49,359 nt of DNA from Silene noctiflora (lineage: Eukaryota; Streptophyta; Magnoliopsida; Caryophyllales; Caryophyllaceae), in NCBI GenBank assembly GCA_009801015.1, contig VHZZ01000003.1, forward strand, positions 1,078,203-1,127,561, read 5' to 3'. Under the pieces are notes generated by a model. It had not been told where the DNA came from, made no database searches, and saw only the letters and a list, made by a program, of their open reading frames with translations. The position numbers and the translations under genes were made by a program. Below are positions 24,546 through 34,701 of the stretch, piece after piece (position 1 is the stretch's first letter; the number at the start of each line of letters is the position of its first letter).

Positions 24546-25382
24546 TGTTCAGTGTTGTAGATCATACATTCCTTGTATCAAATATTATTGGGCTTTTAAA
24601 ATTTTGACGTCAAACTAAAATCTAATTGAGCTTAAGTCTTATTTCTGAGTTTCATTATAATTTTTGAGTTCGGTATTTATGTGTTAAATAAAACTCATAA
24701 ACTTTACATTTAAGATCAATTATTTTATTGGGATATTTTCACTTATACCCCTCAACCTTTTCATTTTTTAAGGTGAACTCTTTTTTTTTTGCAAAAAAAA
24801 CTTTGACCGTTAATAAATCATGGCTACGAGTTCAGAAATCGGTAAAAAAAAATTCAAACCAATTATCTCGTAAAAGCCTTTAATTTAAAAAAAAAAAACA
24901 AAAATTTGCCGCTTTTTGAACTTGAAGCCGAGAGTTATGGTTAGTCAAAGTTTTTTTAACGAATAAACTTTGACCGACCATAATTTCCTATCGTATGGTG
25001 CTCATTCATGTACACTAATTACTCTTTTATGGACAAATGTGACTTTTTTACCCCTCTCATTTTTTACTTCACATTTACTACATCTCTCTTTCTCTCCCAA
25101 TTCAACTTTAGAAAAAAAAATACTTGGCCCTTCACTACCATCGGAGCAATGACTACCTCTTTTGCTGCCCCATCGCTGTGATTTGTGAGCCTGTGAGCCA
25201 TCCCTTCGCCAGCACTGCATAATCCTCACCGTAACACAATACGTTTGTTCAGCTTTATATTGGTGAAGACTAAATGTGTATACAATAGAACCATCTAATC
25301 TAATTAGAGTAATAAGTCTGACTTCGTTGTATCGCCAATTAATGACAAACAACTTTATATTGATTAATTTCTTTTACAACAA

Positions 25383-25556
25383 GTCTTGCTTGTGACGGGT
25401 CGGATCCGAGAGACGGGTAATGTCACTCACAAAACGAATAGAGAGGACAAGGTGGGGGCACCCCCATGTGCTTCCCTCTCTCCTCTATTTGGGCATTTTG
25501 TGAAACAAAATGGTACCCGTCACAAGCTTGTGACGGGTATGTCCCGTCACAAATGA
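25383..25556. mobile_element. MITE with GTGACGGG-type termini
   Basis: The left end GTCTTGCTTGTGACGGGTC pairs imperfectly with the right end, which contains GACGGGTATGTCCCGTCACAA. It includes the same GTCACAAGCTTGTGAC palindrome as 24181-24277 and the same GACAAGGTGGG…CCCCATGTGCT core as window bases 20-50. About 174 bp, non-coding. Superfamily not assigned because no clean target-site duplication was found. Confidence 0.6.
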
Positions 25557-26610
25557 GATTTACCTCAATTAACAAAATGTTGCAAGATCAATTTTTGGTA
25601 GAATGACTTTGCTCTCATTCATTATAATCCTAGTTCTGGGGTTGAAATTTACCTCAATTAACGACAAACAATTCACCCCTTTAACATCATCATATAACTA
25701 AAAAAAAAAAAAAACTTAATTTAATTAGCGACTCACGCCGGACTTCCGACTAACGCCGACGACGCATGCCGGACCCCTTTCCCACCTCCTCTTACACCAC
25801 CATACNCTTTAAAACAAACCCTAATTTAGTTAATGTAAATTAATTCTCTAATTTGATATAGCAAAATTAATAAGCTTAATAATTAGAATTATTACTTGAT
25901 CGATATGATAATCAACATCCACAATTCTGTAGTTTGACGGATTTAATTAGGTTTGTGAGAAGAGAGCTAGAGAGAGTTTTTTTTTTCTCTCTAGGCAAAG
26001 GGCATACAATNGAAAAATAATGAAAAAGAGTCCATGAGAGAGTAAAACCCGTCCATGAAAGAGCACCTACCGCTAATTTTTTTTTTTCAAACTGATGATT
26101 TGGTAAAAGCAATCGATTTGAAAAAAAAAAGTTTTATCGTTATTTGAACTCGTCGCCAAAAGTTTTTAATGAAAAAGAGGGATACACCTCAGAAAACGTA
26201 AAAGTTGAAGAGTACAAGTGAAAACATTCTATTTTATTATAAAGTTTATAAATATATCACCGATTATAATACAATTGGTCGTATATTCCGCTATAACGAG
26301 TTCCCAAAATAGTTTGCCGCTAGGAATCCTATCACTGAACATATTTAACGTTTCGAAACCGTAACCGTTTGTAGTTGTCACAATGGTGATGAAACAAATG
26401 CACTATTCTTAGTTGACCGATGTATGTTCATTTTTTTTTTTAAATAAGTTGGATAATCAGGAATATGATAGCCGTTTTAAAATTGTTATGGATGGGTATA
26501 TAATAACGAGGTAAGATATAATTTTAAAATAAATTGGGAAACGCTTTTTCACGAGACCTACTCATTTAAATCTAAGCGTGAGACACATAAGTCAAGGTAG
26601 CCGTCTTATA

Positions 26611-27104
26611 TAGACTTGTCAAAACTCGACCCGACCCGGAAACCCGACCCGCCTGACCCATTTTTTAGGGTTACAAACCCGGTTTTTTTGACCCGTGACC
26701 CGTTTGACCCGAACCCGAAATGATCCGTAATTTTAGGGTTGAGACCCGACCTGAACGGGTCGACCCGTTGGGTCAAAGGTAAATCAAGAATTTTATTAAA
26801 ATATTAATATTTATATATTATATTTGAAAAAAATAGTTAAAAAATTGTTTTTTTGTTATTAAAAATTACAAATACAACTATAAAGTCAATTTTATATAGC
26901 TTTTATAATACTTAAACTATAAAATAATTATTAAAAATTACAAATAATTAATGTAAACGTTGAATATGATTAAAATATTAATTTTAAATATGTTTTACCT
27001 TTTTAAAAAATATATTTTAAAATACAAAAATAAATTAAAAAAGACGTTATAAATTATTTTTTGACCCGTATCTGACCCGACCCCCGACCCGTTTGACAGG
27101 TCTA
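26611..27104. mobile_element. hAT-type MITE, copy 1
   Basis: A 494-bp non-autonomous element with inverted ends TAGACTTGTCAAA / TTTGACAGGTCTA and a perfect 8-bp target duplication GTCTTATA at 26603-26610 and 27105-27112. The arms are packed with GACCCG/CGGGTC motifs; the core is A/T-rich. It shares arms and core with 34003-34584. An 8-bp duplication plus a TAG…CTA terminus are hallmarks of the hAT superfamily. No transposase. Confidence 0.85.
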
Positions 27105-27412
27105 GTCTTATATCTTCATTCGATTTGAAATGCGATGAAAATATCATTGAATCTCTCTTAGCCAATAAAAAAAAGGAGAAAGTATTAAAATTTGAAAAAT
27201 GAGTGATTAAATTCCCATTGCAATCAAATCAATTAATGAGCAAATAATATGGTAATAAATCTCATTAACTACGGTTATTATAACTTGCTTTGTAATTCAA
27301 AAAAAAAAAATGTAAACTTTCCCTCATTTTCAAACTTTTAGTCTTCTGAATAAAAAAAAAAAAAACTCATAACATACACTAGAAGCTTTTCTCTAAAGAT
27401 TCAATATCACAA

Positions 27413-28256
27413 ATGTCGGGAGGAAATGGCAATGACAATAACAATAATAATAACAACGCGAATAATAATGCTAATAATAATAATAATAATAATAATAACA
27501 ATCGCAACAATGCAAAAGTGATAAAGATTGAGGAGGTGAAGCCACACCCTGTTATGGAGACGTTATCCGACATTCAATATTGTCTCAATAGCAACCCTCC
27601 TATAGGTACGCTCTTTTCTTTTTACTAGTTGTTGTATTGCGCGCGATACCCCCAAGATATTTGGATCGTCTTAATTTGATTTCTTTAGTGTGTTTGCGGT
27701 ATACGGTGTATAATAGCTATCGAACGAAATACAGCGATATATTCGGCGAGAGTGAGAAAATTTGGACGTTCTTTGCTATTTTTGTTAATGTATACTAATA
27801 AACCAGCCATTAGTCTCCCTTTTGACATGCATTATCCATCTCAAGTGAGAGACGTGTCGGTTACATACATGTTAATATGACTGACCCATTTTACGAATGC
27901 GTCATTTTATTTCTATTTGAACTAACTGTCACCATAAACTTTTACAAATGTTATCATTTTTTACGAATATGTTACCACTTGAGTTAAAAACATAAAATTT
28001 AACGGATTATGATTTGATTCACATTTTTTCGACGAAAAGGAGTACAAATGTTAGCATTTTTATTCATATATGTTATCATCTTAAGACTAAGGTGGTCACA
28101 TGAAAAGTTATTACATTTTCAGACTAAGGCCGTCACATTGTTAATGTCACCATATGAGAGCACATTGTTAGCATTTGAGAGTGTACTGTGTAGTAAATCC
28201 GGACAATATTGGATGAAATATTAATATGCTCTGCCAACATACTAATGATACGAGAG

Positions 28257-28289
<33 letters not shown>

Positions 28290-31200
28290 TTTTTTTTTTT
28301 TTTTTTTTTTGGTTCAAATGAGCGTACTATGTCGCGGGTGAGAATCGAACCCCCAACTTCATGGTTGGGGTAAGAGAGCTCTTACCACTTNATTATACTG
28401 GGATTACAACATTCATTCGTAGCAGTTGGGATCATCAGTCTCATTTCCTCCATGATCGTACCTAAAATGGGTGGCTCCAATGTACTCATCTAATCCAACT
28501 TTTAATATGTTATGATTAATAATTTATGACGATTAATTACCCTGATTAATGTATAATATGATTGAATAATCAAAGGTTGATAAAGCAAAGGTGATACAAA
28601 ACATGATGTTTGTTTCAGCCATCACCACATTGCTTCAGACCTTAGTTGGCACTCGTTTACCAGTACTTGTTGGCGCTTCTCATGCCTTCATTATCCCTAC
28701 TATGGCCATTGTACTCGCTCCTCGCTTCTCATTTATCGACCCTCTTCATCCACTCCAACTGTCTCAACAGGTTCGATTCTTGTTACCACATTTCAGCTAT
28801 CTTATTTTCAGACTTACTTTAGCAAGGCTTCATGTTTTCAGCCTGTTGTTTTGAGACATTGATCAACATGTTGTCTAGTTCGAGTTAACTAGGTAGAGGT
28901 TGCTTCAGGTGTTGGTCATTTTCGTGTTGTTGGGTACCCAACAACACGAAAATGATGCCATGGTTGGATTATATCTGATCTCAAATGACCCATAGTGAAG
29001 CCATGAGTCATTTGAAATCAGATATAATCCAACCAAGATACACGAATTACTGTTGGCAGATTTACTTATGATGTTTTTTTGTTGCTGATGCAATGTTGTA
29101 GAGATTCGAAAGGTCGATGGCAGCTGTACAAGGTTCTTTACTGATTGCATCTNTTGTAAAAATATCTCTTGGGTTCTCTGGTATTTGGAGAAACTTTGTA
29201 AGGTCTGTATTTAACTAAATTAATTTGTGTAAAATCATTGACAATTTAATTAACTACATACTAATATTCTGATTTGACTGCTTGATCATAATGCTAGATT
29301 TCTAAGCCCTCTTTCTATGGTTCTACTCATAACCTTTACCGGTCTCGGCCTCTTTGATCTTGGCTTTCCAACAGTAAGGCTTTATGGTTAGCATATTTAC
29401 AGTCGGAGTAAACATTACATAGCGGATGGAGTGTGATTTTTCGAGTAAATTAAAACCCTCTTTTTATGGTTTCAGCTGGCTAATTGTGCTGAGATTGGAG
29501 TTCCGCAATTAATGTTAATGATTTTCTGCTCACAGGCAAGTATATGAAGAACACTGAAGGCTCATCTGCTGTATATGTCACATTCTCAGGACTTATTTTT
29601 AAATTTTTGTCATTGCAGTATTTATCGTCTATTATGAAGACGAAAAAGAGAATTTACGAACAATATGCAGTAGTAATATCCACCGGGATAGTTTGGGTNN
29701 NNNNNNNNNNNNNNNNNNNNNNNNNNNNNNNNNNNNNNNNNNNNNNNNNNNNNNNNNNNNNNNNNNNNNNNNNNNNNNNNNNNNNNNNNNNNNNNNNNNN
29801 NNNNNNNNNNNNNNNNNNNNNNNNNNNNNNNNNNNNNNNNNNNNNNNNNNNNNNNNNNNNNNNNNNNNNNNNNNNNNNNNNNNNNNNNNNNNNNNNNNNN
29901 NNNNNNNNNNNNNNNNNNNNNNNNNNNNNNNNNNNNNNNNNNNNNNNNNNNNNNNNNNNNNNNNNNNNNNNNNNNNNNNNNNNNNNNNNNNNNNNNNNNN
30001 NNNNNNNNNNNNNNNNNNNNNNNNNNNNNNNNNNNNNNNNNNNNNNNNNNNNNNNNNNNNNNNNNNNNNNNNNNNNNNNNNNNNNNNNNNNNNNNNNNNN
30101 NNNNNNNNNNNNNNNNNNNNNNNNNNNNNNNNNNNNNNNNNNNNNNNNNNNNNNNNNNNNNNNNNNNNNNNNNNNNNNNNNNNNNNNNNNNNNNNNNNNN
30201 NNNNNNNNNNNNNNNNNNNNNNNNNNNNNNNNNNNNNNNNNNNNNNNNNNNNNNNNNNNNNNNNNNNNNNNNNNNNNNNNNNNNNNNNNNNNNNNNNNNN
30301 NNNNNNNNNNNNNNNNNNNNNNNNNNNNNNNNNNNNNNNNNNNNNNNNNNNNNNNNNNNNNNNNNNNNNNNNNNNNNNNNNNNNNNNNNNNNNNNNNNNN
30401 NNNNNNNNNNNNNNNNNNNNNNNNNNNNNNNNNNNNNNNNNNNNNNNNNNNNNNNNNNNNNNNNNNNNNNNNNNNNNNNNNNNNNNNNNNNNNNNNNNNN
30501 NNNNNNNNNNNNNNNNNNNNNNNNNNNNNNNNNNNNNNNNNNNNNNNNNNNNNNNNNNNNNNNNNNNNNNNNNNNNNNNNNNNNNNNNNNNNNNNNNNNN
30601 NNNNNNAATATTCAAGCTGATTTAAAACTTTTACCAAGTTAAACATTATATAGACTCATATTACTAAAGTGTTTTAACATCTGCAGGAAAAATTGGAGCA
30701 TTTTTCGCTTCGGTCCCATCACCTATTATGGCTGCTTCCTACTGTATTTTCTATGCCTTCGTCTGTAAGAGCTTTTTCTGTTGAAGAACAATGACTAAAT
30801 TAGCATTTCAAGCTATCTTTTCGAGATAATGCTCTTAATTTGGTACATTTTTGTATTATGTTCTGAATTTATATATTTTTGCAGCTTCTGCAGGTCTCAA
30901 TCACCTTCAGTTTTGCAACTTAAACAGTTTCAGAACATTGTTTATATTGGGCTTCTCTTCATTCTTGGCGATTTCCGTGCCACAATATTTCAGAGATTAC
31001 AAAGCAACATTGGGTGCAACCCCTTTTCACATTCGTTCTGAATGGGTAACCAACTTTATACATCCTTAAATAAAAGTTTATGCATCATTATATACATTTC
31101 TGGCAAAAACTCAAAACTAATTTTGTTTGTGTATGTTTTGTGTTGGTTGCTTTGGTGAATTATAGTGGGGTGATGCAATGACGATCATCTTTATTTCGTC

Positions 31201-31381
31201 TCCAATGGTGGCCGTGATAGTGAGTATGCTGCTGGATAACACCGTCCATTGTGAGGAAGCTGCAAGAAATGACAGTGGGAAGCCTTGGTGGGATAGGTTT
31301 ATTAAGTTCAGCAAAGAGATCAGAAATGCTGAATTTTACTCTTTGCCTTGCAAGCTTGGCAATTGTTTCCCATCTCTATAG
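27413..31381 (+). CDS. Nucleobase-ascorbate transporter (NAT/NCS2), gapped
   Basis: Plant NAT/NCS2 membrane permease; family members move purines, uracil or related compounds with protons. Exons read: 27413-27605; exon 2 (start uncertain, possibly 28375) to 28481; 28576-28770; 29102-29202; 29298-29373; 29476-29535; 29619 into the N gap; then 30687-30764, 30885-31045, 31166-31381. Diagnostic blocks: PHPVMETLSDIQYCLNSNPP, LGLQHSFVAVG (the LGFQH motif), GTRLPVLVGASHAFIIPT, LGFSGIWRNFVRFLSP, LQFCNLNSFRT, and the tail FYSLPCKLGNCFPSL. The family signature around NxGxxxxT lies in the gap and cannot be checked. The N-terminus is an Asn run from an AAT/AAC microsatellite. Intron 6 has a GC donor (CACAG|GCAAGT at 29535/29536). 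The codons before LGLQH (normally W-x-E-A) are missing, replaced by an antisense SINE, so function is uncertain. Confidence 0.85.
28257..28310. repeat. A29-T25 homopolymer palindrome
   Basis: Twenty-nine A (28257-28285) directly followed by 25 T (28286-28310). The T run is the tail of the antisense SINE. The adjoining A run could be a second retroposed tail or a sequencing/assembly artefact of a hairpin. Confidence 0.9.
28286..28392 (-). mobile_element. Antisense tRNA-derived SINE at NAT exon 2
   Basis: On the minus strand: an A box (AAGTGGTAAGAGC, about 28390 downward), a B box (GGGGGTTCGATTCTC, about 28352-28338), a short body and a poly(A) tail read as T25 at 28286-28310. Its 5' end abuts the first recognisable codons of NAT exon 2 (IILGLQH from 28392). 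No clear target-site duplication. The head is related to the element at 593-740. Confidence 0.7.
28916..28955. repeat. Perfect 40-bp palindrome in a NAT intron
   Basis: Twenty-base arms with no loop, centred on GGTACC (28933-28938). It lies in the intron 28771-29101, six bases before a second, larger hairpin. Confidence 0.95.
28961..29035. repeat. 29-bp-arm hairpin in a NAT intron
   Basis: Bases 28961-28989 pair with 29007-29035 with one mismatch (28980) across a 17-base loop. The shape resembles a short foldback MITE or a miRNA-type hairpin. Arm and loop lengths are read directly; function is unknown. Confidence 0.9.
29699..30606. other. Assembly gap (908 N) inside the NAT gene
   Basis: Removes the region coding for the middle of the transporter, about 150 residues in the family, including the NAT signature motif. 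The exon at 29619 runs into the gap and the next readable exon starts at 30687. Confidence 0.98.
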
Positions 31382-31555
31382 TTTAGTTGTGAAATAGAGC
31401 GTATCTAGAAGCGTCAAGTTTTAGTCACAGAGGTCTTATCTTTTGGGTGCAAGAGTTCTTTTCGATTTACCCACACCCGCTTACATTCAATTCTGCCAGT
31501 TATTGTAGATGTCATATACAGTAGCATTTTATTATTGAGCTATGAGCATAGTTCT

Positions 31556-31771
31556 TTATACAAGAGAAAAAGTTGCAAGGCCATTGTTTGAGCTAGCTGA
31601 CATTGTTTGAGCGCCATGATCATGGCCGTCATGACCGTGATCATGATGGTGATGACCTGCGGCTTTTGCTTCATCAAGTTTCTTCTGAATATGTTCTGGC
31701 AATATCATCATCAGATTTTGTTTCAGAGGGGACCCCAATACCAGAAAGCTAATTCTTTGCATTTTGTCCAT
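31556..31771 (-). CDS. Small His-rich ORF or 3' exon fragment, unknown
   Basis: A 71-codon ORF on the strand opposite the NAT 3' end. It shows an amphipathic stretch (LPEHIQKKLDEAKAAG) followed by a His/Asp/Gly run (HHHHDHGHDGHDHG) that could bind metal. An AATAAA signal in the same orientation lies 23-28 bases past the stop (31528-31533), so it looks like the last exon of a gene or a retrocopy. Upstream on this strand is AT-rich DNA with no exon I can recognise. No family identified. Confidence 0.35.
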   Translation of the reverse strand: MDKMQRISFLVLGSPLKQNLMMILPEHIQKKLDEAKAAGHHHHDHGHDGHDHGAQTMSASSNNGLATFSLV

Positions 31772-32127
31772 TTTTAATTACGACAAAACTTAAATATTTC
31801 CTGATAAACTGTTACAGTAAGTATTTTGATAAAAAAATGACAACTTTAATTATAACATTTATCATTAAATGGTCGCTTTTATGCTATAAAATGTTGACAT
31901 TTTGTCATCTAAGTTAAAACCGTCTTTTAAGACAAATGTTTTCGCAACTGTTGAAGACTTGAAGAGAACTTGAGCAATCCTGTACCATTACATTACATAT
32001 ACCTGTGAAATAGAGCTGAAAACACTACTCTCGTCTCGATCATCATTCATTAAAATATTTGTCACAACGAATAAATGATTTGAATGAAGCGAGTAATTAA
32101 CAGTCCGGTGCATCATTCTTCCTCCGG

Positions 32128-33243
32128 CTACCAGTCTAGATACTGGTTCCGAAATCGTATGCTACGAGGAATGTCAGCAATACTCTTGCTACATGTATAT
32201 ACTTGATGCTTTCCAAAATCTGGAGCTCCATTAAATTTAGCCGCTCTCATTCCACCATCTGCTGTGTTATACCAGTACAGTCTACTATGCTGTCGCTGCC
32301 TGATCAGAACCTCACTGGACTTACTGCGGTAAGTGATTGGGACTATTCCTCCTACGAAGTCATCTGAGATCGGAATGCTTAACAACTTGAACCAGGAATC
32401 CTGAACCCCATAGTCTTTCATCACCCAAACATCGAAACCAGACTCAGCTCCATTCTCGAATAATGAGAACAAACACTCATCAAAAACCCCGAAATCAAGA
32501 AGGGAAGGTCTGTGGCTGTGGTTGGGATCATAATAGTATCGAGGCAATAGCACATCATATGTCCATTTCCTCTTACAAACATCGAAGCAACCGATCTTTG
32601 CTTCATTTGATGGGTTCTTGAATATCCAATGCAGCAAATGATCATTGATTAGGGCGCCGTCATGCCTTCCTTCCATAGAACCCTCTGGACCTTCGATATC
32701 AAGTGCGTTCCATTTGTAGGTATTCAAGCTGTAAACCCTGGTGATCCGGTTAACACTACCAGATTCATCATATTCATCGGAGACAGCGACAATTTTGTAG
32801 TCGAAATTCAGATGGTCAAATGCAAACCCAAGACGAAAACCTGGCTGTCGTTTAGCGACAGGGAGAGGAGCGTAGTGGGACATGTGAGTGTAAGGGTTAT
32901 GGACGACAAAGAAATAACCATCCTTATCGACAAATACGGAAAACAAGCCATTGGAGGATCCTACAATGGAGACCAAGCCTCCATTGCAATTGAACTCAGA
33001 TATGGGAATGGAAGAGCAACTAAAGTTGAGGTCGTAGCTCGATATGAAGATATCATCCTGGAGGATTAAGAGGTCGTTTTTGACAGAGGAGAGTGACTGG
33101 TGACGGTGGTAGAGTTTGGTGAATTCGCGAGATGAGATTGCAGATTGGTAGGATTTAGAGACGGATTTGAAGCGGATAAGGGATTTGACGGGTAATCTTG
33201 GTAGGATTTCTACTAATATCAGATTCATATCTAAAGTCGCCAT
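32128..33243 (-). CDS. F-box protein with F-box-associated domain (copy A)
   Basis: Intronless, 371 residues. Residues 1-45 form an F-box (MNLILVEILPRLPVKSLIRF, then KSVSKSYQSAISSREFTKLY), the SKP1-binding module of SCF ubiquitin ligases. Residues about 90-340 are an F-box-associated region with the typical GSSNGLF, VVHNPYTHMSHY, GFAFDHLNFDYKIVAVS and VYSLNTYKWNALD blocks. Target unknown. It is a tandem paralogue of 34702-35814 (shared start MATLDMN, VLLPRYYYD and DFGV). The ATG at 33243 aligns with that of the paralogue. An 86-bp tandem array begins about 70 bases upstream of the ATG. Confidence 0.9.
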   Translation of the reverse strand: MATLDMNLILVEILPRLPVKSLIRFKSVSKSYQSAISSREFTKLYHRHQSLSSVKNDLLILQDDIFISSYDLNFSCSSIPISEFNCNGGLVSIVGSSNGLFSVFVDKDGYFFVVHNPYTHMSHYAPLPVAKRQPGFRLGFAFDHLNFDYKIVAVSDEYDESGSVNRITRVYSLNTYKWNALDIEGPEGSMEGRHDGALINDHLLHWIFKNPSNEAKIGCFDVCKRKWTYDVLLPRYYYDPNHSHRPSLLDFGVFDECLFSLFENGAESGFDVWVMKDYGVQDSWFKLLSIPISDDFVGGIVPITYRSKSSEVLIRQRQHSRLYWYNTADGGMRAAKFNGAPDFGKHQVYTCSKSIADIPRSIRFRNQYLDW

Positions 33244-33312
33244 ATAGTATTAGTAAGGGATCAACAGGTTTATGAAATTTGCGCGTCTGCTGTCTTCCGG
33301 GTAGATTTAAAA

Positions 33313-33643
33313 ACAACGGTTTCTGGCTCCGCTGTTGCTGATCACACAATCGGAAGTCAAACAGCGAGAATGAACAGCTATTTTATGAAATAATTTAAAC
33401 AGCATTTTCTGACTTCGCTGTTGCTGATCACACAATCGGAAGTCAAACAGCGAGAATGAACAGCTATTTTATGAAATAATTTAAACAGCATTTTCTGACT
33501 TCGCTGTTGCTGATCACACAATCGGAAGTCAAACAGCGAGAATGAACAGCTATTTTATGAAATAATTTAAACAGCATTTTCTGGCTTCGCTGTTGCTGAT
33601 CACACAATCGGAAGTCAAACAGCGAAAATGAACAACAGTTTCC
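33313..33643. repeat. 86-bp tandem array upstream of F-box copy A
   Basis: The string GCTGTTGCTGATCACACAAT starts at 33331, 33417, 33503 and 33589, a constant period of 86. Three full units and partial ends are present, nearly identical. Each unit contains TCGCTGTT and its inverse AACAGCGA, plus GACTTC/GAAGTC, so each can fold. It lies in the promoter/5'UTR zone of the minus-strand F-box gene. Confidence 0.95.
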
Positions 33644-34002
33644 TTTGTGGAGTATAATTTAAGACGGAAAAATCTGTTTTAAGCATAAGACGGTCGAATA
33701 CCTCCCATTTTTGTGCACATGATCAACCAGCTAACATGTGGAGTAGGGTCGACTTTTTAATTTAATTAGTAGTGCTGTAGACTGTAGTGATATGGGCAAT
33801 ATATGGCAGACTGGCAGAGTATAATATACTACTCGTTGACTCCAACTGCAACATCTCATATTTTGGCACTATTCATATTCGAAGAATAATGTTGTATGAC
33901 GGGTATCTAATGACCCTATTTTCTTCCGTCAAACTTCGTCATTTTTCATTTTTCTTTTCAAACATATGAATGTTAATAAAATTAGTTTCATATTATTACA
34001 TC

Positions 34003-34584
34003 TAGACCTGTCAAAACTCGAACCGACCCTAAAACCCGACCTGCCCGACCCGTTTTTTAGGGTTACAAACCCGTATTTTTCGACCCGTGACCCGTTTGAC
34101 CCGAACCCGAAATGACCCGTTATTTTAGGGTCAAGACCCGACCCGAACGGGTCGACCCGTTGGGTCAAAGATAAATCAAGATTTTTATTAAAATATTAAT
34201 ATTTTTATATTATATTTGAAAAAAATTGTTAAAAAATTGTTTTTTTATTATTAAAAATTACAAACATAACTAAAAAGTCAATTTTATATCACTTTTACAA
34301 TACTTGATAATAAAATAATTATTAAAAAAACTTTAATTTAATAATTATGTCAATATAATTAATGTAACGTTGAAATAATTAATGTAAACGTTGAATATGA
34401 TTAAAAGATTAATTTTAAATATGTTTTACATTTTTAAAAATTATTTTTTTAATTAAAAAAATAGATTAAAAAATGCATTAGAAATTATTTCTTGACCCGT
34501 ATTCTGACCATAACCCGATCCATGACCCGTATAACCCAACCCGACCCGTATAACCCGACCCAACCGACCCGTTTAACAGGTCTA
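34003..34584. mobile_element. hAT-type MITE, copy 2
   Basis: A 582-bp element with inverted ends TAGACCTGTCAAA / TTTAACAGGTCTA and a perfect 8-bp target duplication ATTACATC at 33995-34002 and 34585-34592. GACCCG-rich arms and an AT-rich core are shared with 26611-27104; the right arm is longer through extra CCCGTATAACCC-type repeats. It sits between the two F-box genes. Confidence 0.87.
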
Positions 34585-34701
34585 ATTACATCTGTTTAAT
34601 TAATTATCCACATAATATTATTGTATTATCAATACTTCAATAGTTACAAAACAGTTCTCAACCATGAAAAACAAACATAAAAACTTTTGAGAGACGGTTT
34701 T

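Larger units (their letters stand above)
23604..26610. other. Repeat-rich intergenic region
   Basis: The first 100-150 bases are likely 3'UTR of the SURP/CID gene. Beyond it lie a foldback element (24181-24277), a possible SINE 3' piece (24466-24545), a MITE (25383-25556) and several A or T runs. ORFs here are short, overlap repeats and have no recognised homology. Confidence 0.6.

Noticed and set aside
28320..28392. tRNA gene on the minus strand
   Set aside because: Same reasoning; it has a poly(A) tail and no acceptor stem.
29544..30646. ORFs of 310-358 codons on both strands
   Set aside because: They consist almost wholly of N from the assembly gap.
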